Assembly: GCA_903813345.2 (NCBI GenBank)
Contig: CAIIXF020000007.1
Coordinates: forward strand, 14,306,714-14,370,713
DNA length: 64,000 nucleotides
Source of the DNA: Owenia fusiformis
Taxonomy: Eukaryota; Annelida; Polychaeta; Sabellida; Oweniidae
Reading direction: 5' to 3'
Part shown: in pieces, positions 51,401-59,300 of the stretch
Layout: every line of letters starts with the position of its first letter
How positions within the stretch are numbered: position 1 is the first letter of the stretch
Translations under genes and position numbers: made by a program
Notes under the pieces: model-generated
Told to the model about the DNA's origin: nothing
Database searches by the model: none
What the model saw: only the letters and a program-made list of their open reading frames with translations

Positions 51401-51732
51401 TCTACATACTTTGTATTTGGAGCAAAATGACTTTGTGAATATATCAGATATTTGTAATTCAATATTTAAGTGTTTCTAGTTTTAAATGATTGAAGAAAAG
51501 TATGTAATTATTTTCAACAAATATAATTATTAATTTGTGACTTAGCAAAGTTTTTTTGTTCCAGTTCAAAATTGATAGACCAGTTGTGAACACTCATAGC
51601 CCACCAGTACCTCCAAAAAGATACTTCGATGACAGAGCAACAAATGTGCATCCAACTAACACACATGAAGATAGAAACAGTCCATACAAAAATAATAATA
51701 ACGCATTTTTCAATAGATATGATTATTATTAA
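30427..51732 (+). CDS. MUC4-like transmembrane mucin: NIDO-AMOP-VWD-EGF-SEA (mucin 2)
   Basis: Thirty exons: 30427-30508, 31172-35089, 35475-35611, 35850-36239, 37494-37689, 40069-40322, 40551-40788, 40981-41217, 41368-41511, 41613-41885, 42004-42249, 42497-42701, 42933-43111, 43709-43870, 44195-44317, 44540-44665, 44895-45023, 45342-45464, 45781-46038, 46894-47111, 47226-47261, 47418-48048, 48406-48512, 48661-48725, about 48893-49120, 49293-49386, 49877-50017, 50243-50436, 51045-51112, 51565-51732; about 3,120 residues. Order: signal peptide, acidic Thr repeats, NIDO, AMOP, VWD, an Ig/cadherin-like strand, about ten EGF modules, a Ser/Thr segment, SEA, EGF, membrane helix, tail. NIDO-AMOP-VWD is the diagnostic core of the MUC4 group. 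Phases agree at every junction except 48725/48893 (see findings). A second ATG at 30445 has a better start context. Confidence 0.88.
31190..35040 (+). repeat. 36-bp coding tandem array of mucin 2 (12 aa) with a 72-bp lead-in
   Basis: From about 32220 the unit is [12 protein letters not shown], about 78 copies: rich in Thr for O-glycans and carrying about four acidic residues per unit, without N-glycosylation sequons. Before it are longer irregular units, including four near-identical 72-bp copies around 31380-31620 ([12 protein letters not shown] type). Variants (GTT for TDD, GGT for GAT, one extra GAT codon giving DDD) recur as blocks near 33355, 33826, 34189 and 34696, showing higher-order duplication. 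No stop occurs on the plus frame or on two minus frames. Confidence 0.95.
35475..37689 (+). CDS. Mucin 2 NIDO domain exons
   Basis: Exons 35475-35611, 35850-36239 and 37494-37689, about residues 1334-1574. Nidogen-type hallmarks in order: [50 protein letters not shown], then after an intron [18 protein letters not shown] and IGFDAGD. NIDO domains are extracellular beta-rich modules found in nidogen, alpha-tectorin and MUC4-type proteins. A small Cys-containing insert ([15 protein letters not shown]) before the second half is unusual. Confidence 0.92.
37756..37990 (+). repeat. Dispersed repeat, family A, copy 3
   Basis: Shares aaagaaaaacaaacct, ccatgatctaacgtg and aaaagaaacaatgtct with 1-130 and, inverted, with 4562-4990. 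It lies in a mucin 2 intron. Confidence 0.6.
38471..39349. mobile_element. Inverted-repeat element with 257-bp arms in a mucin 2 intron
   Basis: 38471-38727 (tacactcccctccataagtt to ccaatgggaaatggagg) is inverted at 39091-39349. The arms include ttaaagcctctttac and aaattgatgat blocks with scattered mismatches. The loop of about 360 bp has no supported frame. A non-autonomous foldback is the simplest reading. Confidence 0.75.
39589..39810 (-). CDS. Small ORF with hydrophobic leader and 2A-like motif
   Basis: A 73-codon frame on the minus strand inside the 2.4-kb mucin 2 intron. Residues about 21-44 are strongly hydrophobic ([19 protein letters not shown]), followed by [21 protein letters not shown] (39625-39648) fits the DxExNPGP consensus of 2A and 2A-like ribosome-skipping peptides. 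Such motifs are known near the start of non-LTR retrotransposon proteins and of some NLR proteins in marine invertebrates. The frame stops 11 codons after the motif and I see no reverse transcriptase nearby, so it may be a truncated retroelement start or chance. Expression is unknown. Confidence 0.35.
   Translation of the reverse strand: MNIIHIRAYSSKYMQLSLSIRCMLMTMLVIFTIVLTIPGIIHFVRFHNKATFAEDVEVNPGPSHNMNVLFVPI
40069..40788 (+). CDS. Mucin 2 AMOP domain exons
   Basis: Exons 40069-40322 and 40551-40788, about residues 1575-1738. Cys-rich hallmarks: [32 protein letters not shown], then after the intron [40 protein letters not shown]. This is the expected AMOP series and it leads straight into VWD, as in MUC4 and SUSD2. 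AMOP is an extracellular adhesion-associated module. Confidence 0.92.
40981..42249 (+). CDS. Mucin 2 VWD domain exons
   Basis: Exons 40981-41217, 41368-41511, 41613-41885 and 42004-42249, about residues 1739-2038. It opens [20 protein letters not shown], the VWD signature, and closes with [19 protein letters not shown]. The following [16 protein letters not shown] and [16 protein letters not shown] are the conserved post-VWD segment of MUC4-type proteins. All four exons end in phase 1. Confidence 0.93.
42497..42701 (+). CDS. Mucin 2 Ig/cadherin-like strand exon
   Basis: About 68 residues ([20 protein letters not shown]...) resembling the putative-Ig or cadherin-like half-domain that follows VWD in MUC4-like proteins, with the typical [16 protein letters not shown] and [12 protein letters not shown]. 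It ends in phase 2 and joins 42933 in phase. Confidence 0.7.
42933..47261 (+). CDS. Mucin 2 EGF-like module block
   Basis: Nine exons (42933-43111, 43709-43870, 44195-44317, 44540-44665, 44895-45023, 45342-45464, 45781-46038, 46894-47111, 47226-47261) encode about ten EGF-like units. Several start with calcium-binding D-I-D/N-E-C ([25 protein letters not shown]), predicting a rigid Ca-bound rod. 45781-46038 begins with a laminin-like [17 protein letters not shown] unit. The 36-bp exon 47226-47261 supplies the last Cys of the final EGF. Most exons are flanked by phase 1 introns, allowing module shuffling. Confidence 0.88.
43220..43640 (+). repeat. Three-copy intronic tandem repeat of about 150 bp
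   Basis: Within the intron between 43111 and 43709, blocks with accatttttcaaaat, ttagccaaattgtcat and atatgctt recur about three times with many differences. No function is apparent. Confidence 0.5.
46533..46800 (-). repeat. Dispersed repeat, family A, copy 4
   Basis: Matches 4562-4990 in the same orientation: gcggatgcatgttca, cttatggacttcgag, ccacatcatttgagact, ttttggttatca and cctttccctttg. It sits in the intron before the exon at 46894. Confidence 0.6.
47418..48048 (+). CDS. Mucin 2 second Ser/Thr-rich segment
   Basis: A 210-residue exon of Thr, Ala and Ser with several NxT/NxS sequons and no Cys after its first few residues. A 198-bp block ([20 protein letters not shown] onward) is duplicated almost exactly at about 47589 and 47787. 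It separates the EGF rod from the SEA domain, so this mucin has two glycosylated stretches of different composition. Confidence 0.85.
48406..49120 (+). CDS. Mucin 2 SEA-like domain exons, with one problem junction
   Basis: Exons 48406-48512, 48661-48725 and about 48893-49120. [32 protein letters not shown] and [17 protein letters not shown] give the SEA pattern with GSV. The donor gtaagt at 48726 leaves TA; the acceptor ttctcag gives A next and the acceptor gatag gives G next, so either join makes a stop (TAA or TAG). A weaker pairing, donor gtgaga at 48682 with acceptor aattaag at 48885, keeps the frame but loses a SEA strand. A sequencing error, a null allele or unusual splicing are all possible. 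Confidence 0.65.
49293..50017 (+). CDS. Mucin 2 membrane-proximal EGF and transmembrane exons
   Basis: Exon 49293-49386 holds [16 protein letters not shown]; exon 49877-50017 completes the EGF ([11 protein letters not shown]) and runs into a membrane helix ([20 protein letters not shown]) ending in CICRKRRR. This fixes a type I orientation. Phases 2 and 2 agree. Confidence 0.88.
50243..51732 (+). CDS. Mucin 2 cytoplasmic tail exons and stop
   Basis: Exons 50243-50436, 51045-51112 and 51565-51732 encode a tail of about 150 residues, basic near the membrane ([10 protein letters not shown]), then Tyr- and Asn-rich, ending NRYDYY with [13 protein letters not shown] fits a class II SH3-binding motif (PxxPx[KR]) and WYMGLD has a YxxL-like motif. 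This suggests signalling or endocytic adaptors, by pattern only. Confidence 0.82.
50615..50935. mobile_element. MITE-like element with strong hairpin in a mucin 2 intron
   Basis: caatatagtgaaatattgga at 50631 is inverted at 50663-50684 with only a 10-bp loop. Outer ttattaccaccg near 50710 and ggtggtaataataa near 50920 form another inverted pair. It is non-coding and lies between the tail exons. Confidence 0.55.
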
Positions 51733-51939
51733 GACCAGTGTGATGGAGGCTAATCTCCACCTCATGGGCTTTAAACTAACTGTTTCACTGATTAAGTATT
51801 TATTTGATATCCAAGGTTTGATATTCAGTTTACACTGTTTATTTAGAATATACTATGGCATGGATAAGGTTGGATTCAATGTAATTATAAAAGAATACTA
51901 TATCATTGGAATTTCTGCAAATGGAACATTTGATATTTA

Positions 51940-53649
51940 TGTCACCACCAAAAGTGGTGACATATTGTTATGGTCTCCGTTTTTTGCGACGGCGGTTGGC
52001 GTCTGGCGGTTGGAGGTTGGCGTCCGGCGTCTGTAACAATTTCTTACAACTTCCTATAACTTAACAAATACTGTTAAGACTGACTTCAATTTTTTTCTAA
52101 ATCATCTACATGTTCTCAGAAGTTCAAATCTGACTTTAGATTTGACATTTGACCTTCAATGACCTTCTCAAGGTCAAAAAGGTCTGTTTTCAACTTGCTT
52201 CAAATTGACTAAATTTTTTTTTCAAAATCATCTACGTGTTCTCAGAAATTCAAATCTGACTTAAGATTTGACTTAAGATTTGACATTTGACCTTCAATGA
52301 CCTTCTCAAGGTCAAAAAAAGGTCAAAAAGGTCTGTTTTCAACTTGCTTCAAATTGACTAAAAAAAATTTTCAAAATCATCTACGTGTTTTCAGGAATTC
52401 AAATCTGACTTTAGATTTGACTTAAGATTTGATATTTGACCTTCAATGACCTTCTCAAAGTCAAAAAAGGTCAAAAAGGTCTTTTTTCAACTTGCTTCAA
52501 ATTGACTAAATTTTTTTTTCAAAATCATCTACATGTTCTCAGAAATTCAAATCTGACTTTAGATTTGACATTTGACCTTCAATGACCTTCTCAATGTCAA
52601 AAAAGGTCAAAAAGGTATTTTTTCATCTTGCTTCAAATTGACTAATTTTTTTTTCAAAATCATCTACATGTTCTCAGAAATTCAAATATGACTTTAGATT
52701 TGACATTTGACCTTCAATGACCTTCTCAAGGTCAAAAAAGGTCAAAAAGGTCTGTTTTCAACTTGCTTCAAATTGACCAAATTTTTTTTTCAAAATCATC
52801 TACATCTTTTCAGAAGTTCAAATTTGACTTTACAAGTTCTCAGAAGTTCAAATCTGACTTTAGATTTGACCTTTGACCTTCAATGACCTTCTCAAGGTCA
52901 AAAAGGTCTTTTTTCAACTTGCTTCAAATTGACAATTGTTTTTTCAAAATCATCTACATGTTCTCAGAAGTTCAAATCTGACTTTAGATTTGACATTTGA
53001 CCTTCAATGACCTTTTCAAGGTCAAAAAGGTCTTTTTTCAACTTGCTTCAAATTTACTTAATTTTTTTTTTAAAATCATCTACATGTTCTCAGAAGTTCA
53101 AATCTGACTTTACAATGACCTTCTCAATTTCAAAAAAAGTCAAAGAGGTATTTTTTCAACTTGCTTCAAATTGACGAATTTTTTTTTCAAAATCATCTAC
53201 ATGTTCTAAGAAGTTCAAATCAAATCTTCTTAAGGATGTTCCCTGGTCAGATAGGAAAATATTCAATAGTATTTAACTTTTTCTCAAAAATGGTTTTCTG
53301 GGATTCTCACGGGCAACAAAGAATATTAAAACTTTAAAAACCATATGTTAGTGTGCTTTTTTCTGAGCAAGAGGCCTCTAAAGTGTCAATATTTGACAAA
53401 AGTGGGCGTGGCACTTTCTCATTGAAACCCATGTTAAAAATCAGGTTTTCACCCCAAAACACACTTTTGAATATTTAACTTTTTCTTAAACTCACAGAAA
53501 CACTTAGTTATGCTATGTACTTCACATTTTGAAAAGAAAAATTAGGGGTTGGTGTTCATCGTTTTCAACTTCGTCCAGGGAACATCCTTAAGGTCAAAAG
53601 GTATTTTCCAACTTGCTTTAAATTGACCAAATTGTTTTAGGTGGTGACA
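51940..53649. mobile_element. Non-autonomous transposon with internal minisatellite (1.7 kb)
   Basis: The left end tgtcaccaccaaaa (51940) matches the inverted right end ttttaggtggtgaca (to 53649), a terminal inverted repeat of about 14 bp. After a GC-rich segment (tctccgttttttgcgacggc) come about eight copies of a unit of roughly 120-150 bp containing tcaatgaccttctcaaggtc, acttgcttcaaattgac, atcatctacatgttctcag and aaatctgactttagatttg. No coding frame. It begins about 200 bp after the mucin 2 stop, probably within its 3' UTR. Confidence 0.75.
53230..53591. mobile_element. TTAA-flanked MITE nested in the minisatellite transposon
   Basis: TTAA at 53230-53233 and at 53588-53591 flank ggatgttccctgg ... 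ccagggaacatcc. Removing it restores array sequence (ttcttaaggtcaaaagg). TTAA duplications are characteristic of piggyBac-type insertion; assignment is by the target site only. Confidence 0.7.
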
Positions 53650-54844
53650 TTTTGTCATGTTAATGCCTTGTTGAATTTTAAAATACTATCCCAAGTCTGT
53701 TCAACGTATAGGTTCCGTTCAAATAATATATTCCGCTATTGAATGTAGGCAATAAGCTGCGTTACTCTGTTTATGGAGAAACTATTACCCCAGTGTTCCA
53801 TAAATGCTGCGATATATTGATGTGATAGGTTATTCAGGAAATTCCTTATTCAGGAACACATTAGGCCCAGTCAACTCCAAAGCTCAATACATGCTACAAC
53901 ATTATTAAAGACATGAAAGAGCACACAAGTCATTTTGCACATATACTAGCCTATACGTGTAGTAGCTTAAAACACGCAACAACCCAAAGAGTGATTAAAA
54001 TCAATCAGAAATGTATCAAAGAATTAAGAAGCGAATTATACGAAATACGCATGTAATTCGTATACATATAGATGTATACAGTATTATAATTTGCCAAATA
54101 CAATTTTAAAAATTTATAAATTGGTACAAGTCCTAGGAGTCAGGCTATTTAATTCAATGTTGTGATGTTAAATCGACGTATATTATTATAATTATATAAA
54201 CTTGTAGCCTATATGTAGCATTTATTTTTGTATTGAAACATTATTGTCTATGTTTTTGAATACTGTAAATAAAAAATCACATTATTCAAGAGATGTACTC
54301 ATATCATGACTCGTTATTTTTTCATAATGTTCACTAACGACTGTGGAATAAATAAATCCCTTTGAATTTTCTGACAACTTGGACTTTCCCCAAAAAGGCA
54401 AATTCTAAATACCGAATTGGCTGCGTCCAGAAATAAATCTTGAATGGTTCGTTTATTGATTTAATCATTCTTATATTTATTGACAAACTAAGATACTCAA
54501 CTTGCTCCTCGGCGACATTTTTGAGGCGACAGATGGGTGCATAAACTCTGCCTTCTCAGCATTATCTTTTGTAACCCTACATCAGTACATGTATTTGCAA
54601 GGCGACTTTCGATTTTAGTTCTGCGACGAACGAAGTCGTATTTTGGTTTTAGTGTTCAACGATAAGATATTACTGCAAATATATTAGATCACGCGAATAT
54701 TTATTCAATTATTAAAAACTCATTGATGATTACGATACAGTATGCTATGCTTTAAGGAAGGCTCAAACTCAAAAACAGTATGTTTCATATTTTTGGCTAT
54801 ACTCAACAATAATAACTAATGTCCTTAAATGTCACTCATTTCTA
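53650..54844. other. 3' intergenic region between mucin 2 and the VWA gene
   Basis: No gene seen. Plus-strand AATAAA occurs at 54268-54273 and could end mucin 2 transcripts; TTTATT at about 54452 could serve the opposed gene. These assignments are positional only. Confidence 0.35.
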
Positions 54845-56310
54845 TTAAATATTGCACTGTTTATTGCGAATGTCGACAATGGTCGATGGAAGATCACTCC
54901 AATCGTCAATCCTGAAAACGTACGAAGAATCAGTAGCGATAATGTTTAGTTCATTGGTTTTTACACCGTCAAGACCATCTTCTGCTTCTGGTCCTACACC
55001 AATGACGTAAATCGTTGCCTCTGACTTTAGTTGGGTTGCCCTGTTCAAGAGCTGGAGCTCCTGTAAATAAAAAAATACTAGAAAAGTATGTACATTGTGC
55101 ATAATTATAATCGGTTTAATAGTCATTTCAAATGAAGATGATAAAATAAAGACTCTGATTATCTCCCGATTATCTTTTCTCTCGATATACTTCCTGCTTT
55201 AACTAATGTTTAGTAACGTAAGACAATGGGATATTAAAGTGGTTCAGAGTGTCCAAATGGTATCAATTTATCAAATATTGACACGTTATTGTAGTTTATA
55301 TATTACTTTTCATTAATCAAAATTAAAAGCAGTTCTAGTAGTTGGTATTAGAATCAATTCTCGATGTCTTGAGGACGAAACGTCAAGAGTAATAAAATTA
55401 TAGGCCCATCTGAGAAAAAAAGTTAAACTGAAATTTTGGGATTTAATTTTTAATGGATATTAGACCAAAGCAAACATGTGTCCATATAGACCATACCTTT
55501 CCAAAAATTTGATTTTGCTTCTTTATTCAAGAGAGCTTCATCTTCAGCTAATTACACCCAATGCACCAGACTCAGACATGTTCATGTACAGTACCAGGCA
55601 CAGAAGGCAAAGTGCCAACTGCATATGAACAAATCTACAGAGACTAGTAGTAAAGTAAGAGTAACCGTCCAAAAGGAACTTACTGTGCCTATCTTTGAAT
55701 GCCCATCTGTTAAAAAAATCACTACATTGTCAGCGTCGCTTTGATCTTTTCCTCCACCATAGAAATTGACGAGAGCTTCAAGAGCCGCTACCATATTCGT
55801 GGACTGTTTTTGCCAGGGAATGGTCTGCATGACGTTCAAGATCGTAGATTTACCAGTGTACTCAGTTAGATCCCATTTAAACTGAAAGTTGAAAAATGTG
55901 AGCATTAATAATGTAGTTTCTGTTTTAATTACTTGTATCATGTTTGGTTACGCCCATTTGGCATGCAAACACCTTATTTAGCCTATATAATTCAATATTT
56001 AAAAATATGAAGTTCAAGGGGTAGCATTTATGCATGTAAGTAATATTTCAACATCTGACATAAAGTTATCAAAACTTAATAAGTGGTTTGATTTTTTATA
56101 TAATTTGAGAGCAGACTTATGGGATTCTTACAGTTACATCGTTGTCATATCTGGCAACTGCTACTCTAGATCTTCCCTCTCTGGAACCCTCATAAAATGG
56201 AAACTCCTGCATCAATTCTGTGGCAAACTCTAGTTGCAGCAAGAAATCCTTCTCATAACGTATTTCATTGGAGCCGTCAAATGCGAAAGCCAAATCAACT
56301 GCATTGCATC
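54845..56310 (-). CDS. Third VWA domain and C-terminus
   Basis: Exons 56310-56132, 55881-55684 and 55060-54845. AVDLAFAFDGSNEIR has DxSxE instead of DxSxS, QSTNMVAALEAL keeps the Thr, and VVIFLTDGHSK keeps TDG; cation binding is uncertain. It ends ATIYVIGVGPEAE, SYVFRIDDWSDLPSTIVDIR and QCNI, then TAA. Confidence 0.85.
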
Positions 56311-59300
56311 CTGAAATATACAGAAACTAGTGGCTAAGTCTATTTGACGTTTTAGATTAATTGAGATATTGTCTAGGTTATCAAGTTATTTAAATGTCTT
56401 ATTTCAATTATATCTGCTTTGGAGTATACATTTAATTCTTTTTCCTAAATGACTTGGATTGGAAGCAAAAAAGAATAGACAGTTATTGCCAGGATACACT
56501 AATAGAAGATTTTACATTTTTAGAAAAAAGTTTTAAATTACAATTAATCTACAATTTAATTACAATTAATAGTATATTTTGAACAAAAACTAATAACATC
56601 AACAAAAACTTAGTTGAACGGTCTTTGAACAAAATAGTTTTTCTTACGCTTGTCGCAATCCTTTCCGCTTTTATTTGATTGATCAGGGGACAGACACCTG
56701 CAAGAGCTTCCTCTTATTTCTTCTACGCATTCACCAGCGCATGTATTAGAAGATGTACATGAGGATTCCACTAAAATACGAGGATGAAAAGATGTATGCA
56801 TGATTACAATAGCTGGGAACAAAAGAAACACGCTTGAAAATTGTACAACTTAATAAGAGTTGGCTTAACTTCAAAAATCAGGAACTTGTATTTTATAGAT
56901 TCACTGCAGAAGAACACGTAGGTCAACATTCATTTATTGTTTTATAAAATTTTAATTCAAACTTCTTGTGAACTGGGCAACAGAGAGAACAGAAAGAAGA
57001 TCTGGGCTCACCATCTATGATGATTTGTAATAGCCAATCTTTTACCGGAAGCAGGTAACCAAAATTGATGTCAAGTTTGACGTTATCCCTGACTGGGTAG
57101 CTGACAAGTTGACGCAAGGTATCAAAGCTGATCCCTTCTTCACCCATTCCCACAGCTGATATGAAGACATCGCGTTCTACTCTAAGACGTTCTGCTACGT
57201 TCCTATTGATAAATCAGAGATAATACCATGCATTCGATGAAGCGAACACAATAAGATTAATTCAAATAAAATGAAGATACATTTCAATTATTCAAGTTTG
57301 TGCATGATGTTGATCATGACAGGGTTGACAGTTGACACGACATTAAAAATTCACACCTAAATTCCTGCACATTCCCAGATTCAGGGGTGAAATTCCAATT
57401 GAAAAAGACTTTGTTTATTTCAAGAATTCGCTGAACATTTTAGTCAAATTCTACGACTCCGTGTCAGGGGGTTTCTGCGACTTTCCACTGCAAGTGACAA
57501 CCCTGCTTGACATTTTGAAAATAGCGCTTGTAAATAGAATGCTTCAGTATGTGTAAAGATTTCATGTTAGTTTGCGATTTGACCATATACCTTGTTTCTG
57601 CCAAAGACCTTATCTTAACATTTCCATCAGTTAACAAAATAGCTATATTTGGCTTAGCCCTAGATCCAGAGTTTGTGAATACTTGTGTCCTTGTAAGATT
57701 CAGCGCTTGATATACATTAGTTGAACCTCCTCGGTACCCAACTCGCATAATTGCTAAAAGAGGAGATGGAAGAAGGACATTAAAATAGATAATCGAATCT
57801 ACACATCACAATTAGCTTGAATAGGACACATTACTAGTCTGCTTGTTTTGTGCATTTCTTTCATTTTTGTAAATTGATATATGCTATTTGTATCTGATGT
57901 GTAATTCTCGTATTGTGTATAATCCCGTCGTCGTCATACATGATACTTTACAAAACAAAGGAAATGCGTTATACCTTTTCTTATTAACGACGTGTTGTAA
58001 CCAAAATCGTTGAAGCTAAATTCAACTCTAGCAAAAGAATTGAACGATACTAATGCGAAGCTGTAGCGCTCCAAGTTTTCGTTTTCAAACCACACAGCTA
58101 CATCACCAACGATTCCATCTATAAGCTTTTTGACGCGTCCAAAGTTGTTTATACCTATGCTGGAGGAACAGTCGAGGAGAAATGCAATATTACCGCTGCT
58201 TCTTGTCACATCATCTGAATCAAATAATATATTACTAGTAAACATCCTTGGCAACACGTGGTCTATATAATAGTATAGCTTAATGTTTTGATGTACATGT
58301 GTACTACAGACCATTCACGCAAGTGACAAATAGAAACCGTTATCATGTTTAGGTTTGATCATAAAAATCTGTTTTAAATGAATATAGAAATAAATGCATA
58401 TGTCATAGTATACCAGTCACATGTTCACAGGCGATACCATAACTACCTCTGCTGGATGTGGAACAATCGCACCTGTATTCATCGAAGTAATTAACACAAG
58501 AACCGAGACCACAGTCAACTTCTACACATGCATCTGAAAATGATATCTGTATGTAACACATGCTAAATGAGATGAGGTGAAATAAGAAAAGGATATACAA
58601 ATGTACAGTATTAATAGGTGCAATAAAAATACGTACCTTGTCTAGCCAGATTGGATACCAATTGTTGTCTGAAATCGTCCGCCGTTAGAAATGAAAAGTC
58701 AGGGGCAGACACTTGATAATTTGGACTGGCTAATTCTATTGCTCTTGGACGCAGGTCACGCCTTATTTCATCATTGGCTTCAAAACTAAAGAAAACAATC
58801 TTAACGCCTTGACTCTTTAATCGAGCAGCTTCGTCAATCTCTAGCCCAACATTTTCTTTAGGGTATCCATTGGCCATGTAAACAAGGACAGATCCATATG
58901 GATTGTATGAAAGAACATCAGATGCTTTACGGAAGCCACTGTACAAATCAGTAGGAACCCGATTGTCACTGGAATAAGTTAGTGCGTCCATAGCTGTAAG
59001 ATAGTCAGACTCTTTTGTATGAGTATTGAGATCAAACGAAAGAAAGAAATCATCACCCTTTCGTATACCCTGGCGGATAACAGCAATGCGATGTGATCCA
59101 TCGTTGATACTGACATCTCGAATGACGTTTTTGATGAATTGTCTCTGTTGCTCAAAATCACTTTGGGACACGGCAGTTGTATCTAACACGAACGCTACAT
59201 CAACTGCCTCCGTAAAATCTACATCTGCAGGTAGAAATAATGGAGAATAAACTTCAAAAATAAATGTCAAAAGCATTAAATAAAACAAATAAACGTTACA

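Noticed and set aside
52030-53220. CRISPR-like array from regularly spaced repeats
   Set aside because: Eukaryotic context, long imperfect contiguous units with no unique spacers, and transposon ends outside.
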